Below are positions 24,421 to 31,993 of a stretch of 35,310 bases of DNA, in pieces. The stretch is from Alphaproteobacteria bacterium (GTDB lineage: Bacteria > Pseudomonadota > Alphaproteobacteria > Rickettsiales > SXRF01). A model generated the notes under the pieces. That model had not been told where the DNA came from. It did not search any database and saw only the letters and a program-made list of their open reading frames with translations. Every line of letters begins with the position of its first letter. The stretch's first letter is position 1. Made by a program: the position numbers and the translations under genes. The stretch covers positions 1 through 35,310 of the forward strand of contig JAGVLW010000092.1 in assembly GCA_020054105.1 (NCBI GenBank). The letters run 5' to 3'.

Positions 24421-24541
24421 AAGAGGAAATGGAGAAATGAGGAGTTGAAGAAATGAGGAAATAAGAAAGATGCATGCATCGCTTTCCTCAATTCCTCAAT
24501 TCCTCAATTCCTCAATTCCTCAATTCCTCAATTCCCCCTTC
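24421..24541. repeat. Palindrome of 8-base tandem units (element E7)
   Basis: The left arm (24421-24466) has GAGGAAAT, GGAGAAAT, GAGGAGTT, GAAGAAAT, GAGGAAAT. The centre is the perfect palindrome GATGCATGCATC (24469-24480). The right arm (24484-24535) is TTCCTCAA repeated six times. It lies between convergent genes and encodes the last residues and stop codon (ELRN-stop) of the AraC-type gene. Confidence 0.85.
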
Positions 24542-25641
24542 TCTCGCCATTCCGTCGGCGAGACGCCGACCACTTCCTTGAATACGCGGTTGAACGAGGC
24601 GATGGAATTAAATCCCACCTCGAAACCGATGACGGTAATTTGCCGGCCCGGCTCGTTCTTTAAGCGCAGCTTGGCTTCCTCGATGCGGTAACCGTTGATG
24701 AGTTCGTTGAAGTTTTTCCCGAAATAGCGGTTGATGATGCGCGAGAGGTAATGCTCGCTGATGCCCACCAGCTTGGCCAGCGCCGCGCGGTTTAAACGCA
24801 TTTCGCGGTAAGCGCGCTGCTCCTCCATCAGTGCTTTAATTTTGTCCACATGCGGCTTGTCGAGCTCGGGGTTGTGCGGCGCCGGCGCCGGCTCGCTAAG
24901 CTGGATGACCTCGCCGACCATGCCGGGATAGAACACGCGAAACAGCGAAGTGATGGCGAGGTAAATGAATGTCAGCCGCAGCATCGTCGCCGCGAACAGC
25001 GCCTCCTCGTGCTTGAGATGCTTGGAAATTTCCGCGAGGTCGAGCGCCAACGCCAGCAGGTTCAGCAGGATGAGCGCGATCATCAGCCAGTATTTATGGC
25101 GGCGCTGCACCGAATCGGCCGCCTGCTCGCCGGCGCGCGAGGAATAATAGAGCAACAGTAAAAATACCAACGCCGAGGCGAAAATATTATAGAGTGTTTT
25201 TATCGAGGCGACGTCGATGCAGTTCGTCTGCTGCAAGCACAAATCGGCGTAACGCATCAGCATCGCATAGGTCAGCGAGCCGCCGCCGATAATCGGTATG
25301 GCAAGCACCAGCCAGTACGGCCAGGAAGGCACGCGCCCGATCATGAATTGCAGCACCAGCAAAAAACTGAATGCCACCAGCGTGCTTTCCCCAAACAGCA
25401 GCGCGCCCATGAGCCAGTTGTTCTCTTGCAACTGCGGGTAGAGCGCCATCAGCGGCAAGGCAAAGCCGCAGGCCAGCGTCGCGAAATAGCAGGCGGGGAT
25501 CAATGCCTCGCGATTTCGAAACGACAGCGTCAGCAGGAAAATAACGACAAAGAGGCAGGGAACCAGCCCCACCAGCTGCAGCGCCTGGGTGACGGTCAAT
25601 ACCGCGTCGAAAGAAGAGGATTCAACGGCCATAGCCTGCAT
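24520..25641 (-). CDS. AraC-type regulator with membrane N-terminus
   Basis: The N-terminal ~240 residues of this 373-residue protein form about seven transmembrane helices (starting at LVGLVPCLFVVIFLLTLSF). The C-terminal ~110 carry an AraC HTH with two helix-turn-helix motifs: LNRAALAKLVGISEHYLSRIINRYFG and ITVIGFEVGFNSIASFNRVFKEVVGVSPTEWR. This suggests a one-component membrane sensor-regulator. Either ATG at 25641 or 25632 could start it; the second has AGG just upstream. It is the last of a tight minus-strand group (secretin, permease, unknown protein), 34 bases after the previous stop, and may regulate that group. The last four residues and stop come from palindrome E7. Confidence 0.9.
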   Translation of the reverse strand: MQAMAVESSSFDAVLTVTQALQLVGLVPCLFVVIFLLTLSFRNREALIPACYFATLACGFALPLMALYPQLQENNWLMGALLFGESTLVAFSFLLVLQFMIGRVPSWPYWLVLAIPIIGGGSLTYAMLMRYADLCLQQTNCIDVASIKTLYNIFASALVFLLLLYYSSRAGEQAADSVQRRHKYWLMIALILLNLLALALDLAEISKHLKHEEALFAATMLRLTFIYLAITSLFRVFYPGMVGEVIQLSEPAPAPHNPELDKPHVDKIKALMEEQRAYREMRLNRAALAKLVGISEHYLSRIINRYFGKNFNELINGYRIEEAKLRLKNEPGRQITVIGFEVGFNSIASFNRVFKEVVGVSPTEWREKGELRN

Positions 25642-25675
25642 ATAAGCACAGCATCGGCAAGAAATAAACAGCCGA

Positions 25676-26455
25676 TTAATTTAGTTCTTTGGCCGGATCC
25701 GTGTCAGGCTTATCCGCGCCGCGCGGCGCAACGGCATCGAGCGAATCCGTCGCTTTTTCCTTCATCGACTTATCGAGCTTGTCGAGGCGCTCCTCGATGA
25801 AGTAACGCATGTATTTCAAATCGGCGTCGGAAAGCTCCTCGGCATGGTCGCGGATGGTCTCCATGATGCGCAGCGCGTCTTCCATCTCGCCGCGCTTCTC
25901 GCGCACCACCGCCGCCATTTGCTGGGCAAAGGCCGGGACCTTCTCGTTCACCAGCGGCGCCGATACTTTAAGCGCCAGGTCCATGTCGTTAAGCTTGTGC
26001 TGCGCCAGGTAAATCGACTGCATCAGCCACCACCATTTATGCGCTATGTCGCGAGTGGAATGCTCGTACAGGTAATCGACGATGTAGCGTACATCCTGGG
26101 TGTTTTGCGTCTGGCTGTAATAATAGGTCGCCATCGACGGAATCATGTTGGACTTGGCATCGAGCGTATCGAGCAGCGTGAACCAGTGATAGAGCCGGTT
26201 CATGTCGTAATAGCGTAAGGAGGTGAAACGCCCGAACGTATCGCCGGCATTTTGGATGCTAAAGGCCAGAACGCGGAAATAAAACTGATCGTCGCCGAAG
26301 GTCAGCGCATGGATTTCCTGCTTTCCGGGAACCGGCGGGACAATGCCCATATCGGGCCTAATGTCTTTCGTTTGCAGCCAAAACCCAAACTGCAGCGCGA
26401 CGAACAGCAGCAGCGCGCCGTAATTGCGAAACCACTTTTTTGCTTTCGCGCTCAT
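25676..26455 (-). CDS. Membrane-anchored protein of unknown function
   Basis: I do not recognise the family of this 259-residue protein. It has an N-terminal signal anchor (NYGALLLFVALQFGFWLQT, about 11-29) and a helical periplasmic region. There are paired-helix stretches reminiscent of TPRs (about 95-220, including WWWLMQSIYLAQHKLNDMDLALKV and REKRGEMEDALRIMETI), then a hydrophilic tail. Position between the permease (start three bases after its stop) and the AraC-type gene argues for a shared job with the upstream permease and secretin. A scaffold role in an envelope complex is a guess. Confidence 0.75.
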   Translation of the reverse strand: MSAKAKKWFRNYGALLLFVALQFGFWLQTKDIRPDMGIVPPVPGKQEIHALTFGDDQFYFRVLAFSIQNAGDTFGRFTSLRYYDMNRLYHWFTLLDTLDAKSNMIPSMATYYYSQTQNTQDVRYIVDYLYEHSTRDIAHKWWWLMQSIYLAQHKLNDMDLALKVSAPLVNEKVPAFAQQMAAVVREKRGEMEDALRIMETIRDHAEELSDADLKYMRYFIEERLDKLDKSMKEKATDSLDAVAPRGADKPDTDPAKELN

Positions 26456-26458
26456 CGC

Positions 26459-27217
26459 CTAAAACTGCTTGCGCCGGAAATCGGCGATCGAGGCGAGAAC
26501 CAATAGCGGAATGAAAATCGCCGCCTGCCAGAGATACACCGACCAGTCGCGGCTGCTGTCGAAACCGTAGACCAGCCATTCGGTCTTGGCGAAGAAATCC
26601 AGCCGCGGCACGATCGTGGAGATCGCCACCAGCGCCCACTTGAACAGGATGTATTTGGTCTCGTTGAACATGCCGGCTTGCGAGGTGATGACGAAAAACG
26701 CCATCATGCGCGAGAGCACATAAAACCCCATGCAGGCCAGCACCGACGTCACGGCACTGCGCAGCGCCAGCGCGCTAAACAAGGCAAGCGCCACCACGAG
26801 AAACGATTCCAGCAATAGGCTCAGTGCCCAGCCGGCATAGCCTTCCCAGCTCAGCACGCCCAGATAGCCGACAATGCCGATCACCGGCACCACCAGCAGC
26901 AGCGACACGAAGGCAAAGCCCAGCCAATAAGCGATCACCAGATTCGCGCGCGAAATCGGCCGCGACAGAATCACGTCGATCTCCTTACTGTCGAACGCAT
27001 GGCGGATATGGAAGCAGACGAATACGATCAGCCCGACCATGAGGATGAGGCGGCACGAGCCCGCCGCATAGGTGATCGTCATTTCTTTTTCTTCGAGAAA
27101 CGCCGTGCTGCCGAGCGTCGCCGAAATCAGCGTCGCGCAGATAACGCCGAACAACAGTCCGAGGAAGAACCAGTCGCGCAGGGCGGTGATGAGTATATAG
27201 CGGATATTGGTGCGCAT
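26459..27217 (-). CDS. ABC-2-type permease-like membrane protein
   Basis: The 252-residue protein has six to seven hydrophobic helices and the pattern of ABC-2-type permeases, including the cytoplasmic coupling segment AFDSKEIDVILSRPISRANLVIAYWLG (about 74-100). Such proteins normally pair with an ATP-binding subunit, which is not encoded in this window. Its gene is followed after three bases by the unknown membrane-anchored protein and preceded, 40 bases away, by the secretin, so it probably belongs to the same unit. Substrate unknown. Confidence 0.75.
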   Translation of the reverse strand: MRTNIRYILITALRDWFFLGLLFGVICATLISATLGSTAFLEEKEMTITYAAGSCRLILMVGLIVFVCFHIRHAFDSKEIDVILSRPISRANLVIAYWLGFAFVSLLLVVPVIGIVGYLGVLSWEGYAGWALSLLLESFLVVALALFSALALRSAVTSVLACMGFYVLSRMMAFFVITSQAGMFNETKYILFKWALVAISTIVPRLDFFAKTEWLVYGFDSSRDWSVYLWQAAIFIPLLVLASIADFRRKQF

Positions 27218-27257
27218 AGGCCTATTTAATTTTGAGCGGAGGGGAAATCAAGCGGAT

Positions 27258-29192
27258 TTAGAATTTAAGCGGATTGGGATCCTCGATGAACTTCTCGTAG
27301 AGCGCCTTGTCGGCATTGGTGGCATTGCCGTTGGGGCCTACGACCGTCGCGCGGATGAATATGACCAGCTCGCTGAGTTTCTTGCCTTTGTCGACGCTCT
27401 TGAACAAATTCCCCACCCACGGCACTTCCGCCACGCCGGGAACGCCGGAATCCGTGTTGGTGATCTCGTCGCGCATCAAACCGCCGATAACCATCACCTG
27501 GCCGCTTTTTATCTTGAGAATCGAGTCGACTTCGCGAATCTCGATCACCGGAATTTCATTTTTAATCGCAAGCAAGGCCGTCGTCGCCTCCTCCGAGAGA
27601 TCATCGTTCTCCAAGGCTTTGGCGATAGCGAAAGACACGCTGGGATCGGCGACAGCGCCGGTTTGCCGCGACAGGCTCGGGCGCACGTTGATGGTGACCT
27701 CGTTCGTTTCGGTGTTGATGGAAGGCTGCAAGCTTAAAATCACGCCCACAGGCAGGACTTTCAAGGTAGACTCAATCGTGGTTTTCCCCGGCGTCGGCGT
27801 CGTGCCGCCAACCGCATCGGTCACATCGATCTGCAGCTCGTAATAGACCAGGTTTTCCGTAAAATTAAGCACCGCCTGCTGGTTGTTGATCGCATGCAGG
27901 CGCGGGCTGGAGATGGTTCTGGTCGTGCCGAATTCATCGAGCAGGCTTACCGCCGCCGACAGGTCCGTCCCCGTGCCGAAAATGCTGTTCGAGACGAACG
28001 ATATATTTCCCGGCCCGATCTTGGGCCCGCTTAGGCCGGTAGTCGCCCCGACATCATTAAATGTGCTGGTGAAGTTAATATCGGAGTTGCCGAATTTCGC
28101 CCAGTTGATGCCGCTTTGGTAAAGCTGGTTGAGCCTGACTTCGACAATCTTCGCCTCGATCAGCACCTGCGAGGCGACATTTTGCTGAATTTTATTGATG
28201 AAGCGCTTGACGATTTCATGCTGTTTCTCGGTAGCCGATATCGTCAGGGTCGAGGCCTGGCGGTTCAAAATATAAAACGACCCGCTGCCGCCGGCGCTCT
28301 GTTGCACAGGCGCTGCCACCGGCGCCGGGGCAGGCGCACCCCCGGGCATGGCAGGATCAAACGGCAGCGCAGAGGCGCCGGTTTGCACGGGAATGCCGGG
28401 AACCGAAGCGCGCGAAGAAGGATTGAAGGCGATAATCTGCTTGATGGATTCTTCGAATTTTCCCCAGAAATCGCCGGCTGCACTGGCAGTAATGTTTGAT
28501 CTGGAACCGGAATTGATGCTGTTCGTGCTGGCGGCTGCACCACCGCCGCTACTGCTGCTAGAGCTGCTGGCCCCGCCGCTGCCGCTGCCACCACCACCGC
28601 CGGCGGCGGTATTGACGCCGATATTTCCGGAAGCGCTACGATCGATATTCAGCAAATCCAGCGTATAGACCTGCATGTACGGCGTATCGCGCTCGACGCG
28701 CAGCACGTTGTTTTTCACCGAATAGCGCAGGCCCGCCAGGTCGGCGATGCGCTCGACTACTTCGTTGAACGGGCGATCCTTGGCGCGAAACGAGATGCCG
28801 CCATTGATGCCCGAATCCACTTCAATATCGATGTCGGCGACGCGCGCCAGCTCGATCAGCACGTCCTTGATCGGCACGTCGTCGGTCACCGCGACCGAAA
28901 CCAGCTTGGACTCGCCGATTTTCGGCGGCCTCGGTGCGGCCAGTATCTCGGCAAGCTCGGGCACGGGCGGCTCGGAAACGCCAACCGCTTTTTTATCGGC
29001 ATCGACGCCACTGGGCCCGGATTGCAGGCTTTTGAGGTCGCGCATACTCTCGAAATCGCCGCGGCTGAGCTTGCCTTTGGGATCGATCAGGTCATTTTTT
29101 GTAGGGTCGAAGGGGTTTTGCATTCCGCCGGAACAGCTGGAAGCAAGGAGCAAGCAGCAACTTATGTAGAGGAATTTTTGTATGCGCTTCAC
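27258..29192 (-). CDS. Lipoprotein secretin, MshL/PilQ/GspD type
   Basis: Secretins form the outer-membrane ring of type II secretion or pilus systems. The 644-residue product starts with a lipoprotein signal (LLLASSC, Cys20). It has an STN-like N domain (about 95-180, including VPIKDVLIELARVADIDIEV), a Gly/Ser-rich linker (about 195-235), an N1-type domain (SATEKQHEIVKRFINKIQQN) and the secretin core. The core ends with SGQVMVIGGLMRDEI and GVAEVPWVGNLFKS, the conserved pore region. Closest in outline to MshL of MSHA pili. GTG 29192 is chosen because AAAGG lies nine bases upstream and it gives the lipobox. Other pilus or secretion genes are absent, apart from the permease-containing group that follows. 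Confidence 0.9.
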   Translation of the reverse strand: MKRIQKFLYISCCLLLASSCSGGMQNPFDPTKNDLIDPKGKLSRGDFESMRDLKSLQSGPSGVDADKKAVGVSEPPVPELAEILAAPRPPKIGESKLVSVAVTDDVPIKDVLIELARVADIDIEVDSGINGGISFRAKDRPFNEVVERIADLAGLRYSVKNNVLRVERDTPYMQVYTLDLLNIDRSASGNIGVNTAAGGGGGSGSGGASSSSSSSGGGAAASTNSINSGSRSNITASAAGDFWGKFEESIKQIIAFNPSSRASVPGIPVQTGASALPFDPAMPGGAPAPAPVAAPVQQSAGGSGSFYILNRQASTLTISATEKQHEIVKRFINKIQQNVASQVLIEAKIVEVRLNQLYQSGINWAKFGNSDINFTSTFNDVGATTGLSGPKIGPGNISFVSNSIFGTGTDLSAAVSLLDEFGTTRTISSPRLHAINNQQAVLNFTENLVYYELQIDVTDAVGGTTPTPGKTTIESTLKVLPVGVILSLQPSINTETNEVTINVRPSLSRQTGAVADPSVSFAIAKALENDDLSEEATTALLAIKNEIPVIEIREVDSILKIKSGQVMVIGGLMRDEITNTDSGVPGVAEVPWVGNLFKSVDKGKKLSELVIFIRATVVGPNGNATNADKALYEKFIEDPNPLKF

Positions 29193-29305
29193 ACCCGTTT
29201 ACCTTTGGACCACTTATACCAATAAATATGCAACACCTCAACCATTTACTACTATATCTAGTAGCAAAAGATTACAACGATGCAACATGCCCGCACCGAT
29301 TTTTT

Positions 29306-29839
29306 TTAAATACGGGTGGACAGAAAAATCGCCAGCTTGGTTTTGTATACAATCGCAGCGGTTAACAAATGGTAAAGAGGGGCCTGTTGCGCATCATGTT
29401 GCAGCGCCGTGTCGTGATGCTCTTTTTCATCGGCGCGAAACTGCGTGATCGTCGCTTTCAATTCCGCTTCGTCGTCGCCGAGTTGCGCTTCCTGTTTCGC
29501 GTAATGCTCGTCGATGGCGGACTCGACCGCGACCGTGCAGGCCATCGCCGCTTTTTCGCCCAGCAGCGCCGTCGCCGCGCCCAGCGCATAGCCCGCGACA
29601 TGCCATAGCGGCAACAGCAGCGTCGGGCGCACGCGGCGCTTGATCATCGCTTGCGAAAACACGTCAAGATGATGCTGCTCCTGGTTTGCCATATGCTTAA
29701 GAACCGGTGCCACCGCGCTTTTGCCGAGCACGGCGAGCTGCCCGGCATAGATGCGCTGCGCGCCATATTCGCCGGCATGGTTGACGCGGATCATGCGTTT
29801 CACCTCTTCCTCGCGCGACAGATTTCCCGGCAGCGTCAT
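29306..29839 (-). CDS. coq7: 2-nonaprenyl-3-methyl-6-methoxy-1,4-benzoquinol hydroxylase (COQ7)
   Basis: COQ7 is the di-iron hydroxylase of late ubiquinone synthesis at the inner membrane. ATG 29839 gives 177 residues and is preferred because AAGGAAAA precedes it and the family starts near PGNLSREEEVKRMIRVNHAGEYGA; the frame extends upstream into dsbB. Iron ligands are visible: Glu24 in HAGEYGA, E54-x2-H57 in NQEQHHLD, a glutamate in VESAIDEHY, and DEKEHHD near the C-terminus. Its ATG overlaps the dsbB stop (ATGA), so the two are coupled. The 113-base gap to the secretin shows nothing recognisable. Confidence 0.94.
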   Translation of the reverse strand: MTLPGNLSREEEVKRMIRVNHAGEYGAQRIYAGQLAVLGKSAVAPVLKHMANQEQHHLDVFSQAMIKRRVRPTLLLPLWHVAGYALGAATALLGEKAAMACTVAVESAIDEHYAKQEAQLGDDEAELKATITQFRADEKEHHDTALQHDAQQAPLYHLLTAAIVYKTKLAIFLSTRI

Positions 29840-30339
29840 CGTGTTTTCCTTAGAAAGAAAATCGCTGCCAGCGACGCGCAAAACGCGGCGATCGCATTCC
29901 ACGCCGCCAGCGACAGGCCGAAAATATGCGCCATCGCCTGGTCGCAGGTCACCAGCGGCGCGGCCATGATGGCGGCGCGCATTTCCTCGATGGTCTGCTC
30001 GCCGCTACCGCCGCTCGAACAGCCGGACGGGCCGGAAAAAATTCCCAGCTCGACGCCGGCGTGATACCCGGCGATGCCACCATCGGCCAGCAGCAAAACG
30101 ATGCCCAACAACACCGCGTAAACATGCGCGCGCGCGGATTTGAAGAAAATAGCGGCGGCCAAACCGATGGCCGCAATCGCGATATAGGGGTAACGCTGGT
30201 AGATGCATAGTTTGCATGGATAGAGCCCAAACCCGTATTGCGCGACCAGCGCAGCCGCCAGCATCAGCGCGGCAAACGCGCTCAACGCCAGCAGGATTCG
30301 GCGCGGGTTTGGGCGAAATTGGGCGGGCGATAGTCGCAT
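29836..30339 (-). CDS. dsbB: Disulfide bond formation protein B
   Basis: DsbB re-oxidises DsbA and passes electrons to quinone. The 167-residue protein has four transmembrane helices, the first catalytic pair Cys42-x2-Cys45 in YPCKLCIYQRYPY, and the second pair Cys107 (SGCSS) and Cys132 (VTCDQ) in the second periplasmic loop. All four cysteines are present. It is coupled to coq7 by an ATGA overlap; both concern quinone chemistry, though this linkage may be chance. No DsbA is encoded in the window. Confidence 0.92.
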   Translation of the reverse strand: MRLSPAQFRPNPRRILLALSAFAALMLAAALVAQYGFGLYPCKLCIYQRYPYIAIAAIGLAAAIFFKSARAHVYAVLLGIVLLLADGGIAGYHAGVELGIFSGPSGCSSGGSGEQTIEEMRAAIMAAPLVTCDQAMAHIFGLSLAAWNAIAAFCASLAAIFFLRKTR

Positions 30340-30386
30340 CCCGCCATCCTAATCCGCCGCGCCGGCAAGCGCAAGCAAAGCCCGGC

Positions 30387-30414
30387 TTGACCGGTCAAAA
30401 ACAACGGTTATAGT
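30387..30414 (+). promoter_or_regulatory. Probable promoter facing tRNA-Leu region
   Basis: TTGACC (30387-30392) and TATAGT (30409-30414) are 16 bases apart, read toward the tRNA-Leu fragment at 30556. Between them and the tRNA lie three palindromic repeats. Confidence 0.5.
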
Positions 30415-30431
30415 GGCCGCCTGCGCCGACT

Positions 30432-30543
30432 AGGTTTCTCCGCAAGGCACGAGCGGTAAGAAACCTGTCGTCCTCCGAAGCTCCGCCAGGAGCGAAGGGG
30501 GATCTGCTTTAAAAAACTGGATACTCGGGTCAAGCCCGAGTAT
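30432..30543. repeat. Cluster of three small palindromes
   Basis: First, AGGTTTCT (30432-30439) pairs with AGAAACCT (30459-30466), enclosing CCGC/GCGG. Second, CTCC-gcca-GGAG lies within 30469-30501 and its surroundings CCTCCGAAG/CGAAGGGGG are partly complementary. Third, ATACTCGGG (30521-30529) pairs with CCCGAGTAT (30535-30543). The last two resemble repeats found widely between genes in alphaproteobacteria, as I recall. Confidence 0.65.
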
Positions 30544-30555
30544 GACAAATACAAA

Positions 30556-30594
30556 GCCCCGGTGGTGGAACTGGTAGACGCGCCGGACTCAAAA
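30556..30594 (+). pseudogene. 5' half of a tRNA-Leu, truncated
   Basis: The first ~39 bases match the intact tRNA-Leu at 30738 closely: acceptor GCCCCGG, D-arm TGGTGGAACTGGTAGACGCG, and anticodon arm CCGGA with loop CTCAAAA (anticodon CAA). After the loop the sequence leaves the tRNA fold: the complementary TCCGG, variable arm and T-arm are missing. It is therefore a 5' remnant, cut at the anticodon loop. Confidence 0.75.
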
Positions 30595-30737
30595 ACAGTG
30601 CGGTCTATCGCTAGAGATAAAAAAAAGAGGAGTGAATTACGATTGGAAATCAGTTGCCTAAAAAGGCTTTTCGATTTCCGAAAAAAAATGCAAAAATCGC
30701 TTAGTCGGCACATAGTCGGCACGAGCAAAAATTGTAT

Positions 30738-30824
30738 GCCCCTGTGGTGGAATTGGTAGACGCGATGGATTCAAAATCCATTATCCTCACGGATGTGTCG
30801 GTTCGAGTCCGACCGGGGGCACCA
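30738..30824 (+). tRNA. tRNA-Leu (anticodon CAA)
   Basis: The 87 bases fold into a class II tRNA. The acceptor stem is GCCCCTG with CGGGGGC (one G-T pair), the D-arm holds GGTGGAATTGGTAGACGC, and the anticodon arm ATGGA-TTCAAAA-TCCAT gives CAA, reading UUG. A long variable arm TTATCCTCACGGATGTG and T-arm GTCGGTTCGAGTCCGAC follow. The 3' CCA is encoded. Confidence 0.95.
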
Positions 30825-30964
30825 CGCCACTCGCCGGCGCACGTCGAGCTTGGAGTGACGCCTTGGAGTTAGCTCTTTGGAGTGAACTCTAACCTTATGA
30901 TTATGCAGTAAATAATCAAGGACTCAGCTTGAGAATTAAACCTGTGATTGTTATAACATTGATT

Positions 30965-30990
30965 TTGCTCAACCTATACGGGTTGAGCAA
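30965..30990 (+). promoter_or_regulatory. Hairpin upstream of truncated gene start
   Basis: TTGCTCAACC (30965-30974) and GGTTGAGCAA (30981-30990) make a perfect 10-bp stem with a 6-base loop. It is 26 bases before the ATG at 31017. No T run follows, so a leader or operator role is more likely than a terminator. The 192-base gap also has three copies of TTGGAGT at about 30850-30890. Confidence 0.5.
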
Positions 30991-31016
30991 TCAACTTATC
31001 AACACGGGAGTAAAAT

Positions 31017-31103
31017 ATGAATCACATCTTACAAAACAACAGCTTAAATCTTAGTCTTGCTGACGCAACATACCTCCGCTGGTATGAAATCACAAACGCC
31101 TTA
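31017..31103 (+). pseudogene. 5' remnant of a gene, cut at a recombination junction
   Basis: ATG 31017 has an excellent ribosome binding site (GGGAG, six bases upstream) and begins MNHILQNNSLNLSLADATYLRWYEI. The frame stays open to 31328, but from about 31100 it is merely the antisense of the polyketide synthase gene. I read it as the first ~28 residues of a lost gene. The family is unknown. Confidence 0.45.
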
Positions 31104-31847
31104 TCGCATATCAGTGCGCACGATGTTGGGAATATCATGGGAGAACACGGCGCGAAGCCCTTCATCGGTGACATCCCAACCCATAACGTCCAGCGAATCC
31201 GGCCAAGTGTATTCTCCCCAGCCGGTGATTTGCGCTCCGACTCCCCTACAGCTGATGACCGCTGCGGCCGCGCCGTCACCGAAAATAGCCGTGGCGATGA
31301 TGCTGCTTTTGGAGCAGTCGCTATGTAGGAAATTCAGTCCGCATAGTTCCACTACCATGTAAAGATAGCGTTTCTCTGGCGCGCCTTGTGCCAATTGCGC
31401 CGTGCGTGAAAGCCCTATCACGCCACCGGCACAGCCCAGCCCAAAGATTGGCAATCGTTCCATGTCCCGGCGCAGTTTCAGCCGTTCCATCAGCAGAGCG
31501 TCAAGTGACGGCGTGGCGATGCCGGAACTGGATACCACCACCAGCCCGTCGATGGCGTCGAAGTCCAGCCCGGCTTGTTCCAGCGCTTTTATGGCCGCTT
31601 CCTCCAGCAAGTTCAGCGCGTTTTCAATATAAAGGGCATTGCGATTGGATAGGCTGGCGGGATTTTGGTACCACTCCAACGGCACGCAGGAATACCGGGT
31701 ATCGATAGCAGCGTTTTCATAAACGGGCAAAAAGCGTGAGAAATCGCTTATGGAAGCGCCAAAAATCTGCTGTGCCGCGTCGCATATATCGGATTGCTTT
31801 AATTGGTACGGTGGTAACGCCGTGGCAAGAGAAATAATTTTGGGCAT
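31101..31847 (-). pseudogene. Type III polyketide synthase, C-terminus missing
   Basis: The 248 residues match the N-terminal two thirds of chalcone synthase-like type III polyketide synthases, which extend acyl-CoA starters with malonyl-CoA. Seen are the N-terminal thiolase-like strands, VVVSSSGIATPSLDALL, the active Cys139 in GLGCAGGVIGLSR, and FGDGAAAAVI. The family is normally about 350 residues, with catalytic His (near residue 300) and Asn (near 335) in the part lacking here. The frame ends with FSHDIPNIVRTDMR-stop where other sequence joins. None of the three frames beyond continues the fold. It is therefore probably inactive, unless it contributes as a partial subunit. Confidence 0.75.
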
Positions 31848-31922
31848 GCAAAAAATAAACAGATGTAGTTAACTAAAGCCCGTTTTCCTATCATGCGTGA
31901 CTTAAACAATCGATGTGTTTAT

Positions 31923-31952
31923 TTTTGAGGGTTTTAGTCTTGTGGAGCGTAT
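31923..31952 (+). promoter_or_regulatory. Spaced promoter-like motif, copy 1
   Basis: TTTTGAGGG (31923-31931), exactly 15 bases, then GCGTAT (31947-31952). It lies 41 bases before the start of the nuclease-like gene. Same spacing in two further copies. Confidence 0.65.
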
Positions 31953-31993
31953 AGCGTTAGTTGATCTAATTATCCAAAAGAATTCGAGTAAAA

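Noticed and set aside
2803..24541. Tandem 7/8-base units as CRISPR arrays
   Set aside because: Units are adjacent with no spacers of 25-40 bases, are too short and vary within an arm; no cas genes are present.
30594..30737. Group I intron splitting one tRNA-Leu (5' half at 30556, rest downstream)
   Set aside because: The downstream tRNA has its own complete 5' half, so no separate 3' exon exists, and the 143 bases between are too few and lack group I core motifs.
30562..30759. Small protein of 65 residues beginning MVELVDAPDS
   Set aside because: Its first codons are the translated D-arm of a tRNA-Leu fragment and its end runs into the intact tRNA-Leu; no ribosome binding site.
31104..31328. 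Rest of the plus-strand reading frame after the gene start at 31017
   Set aside because: From about 31101 on it is the antisense of the polyketide synthase coding sequence, not an independent protein.
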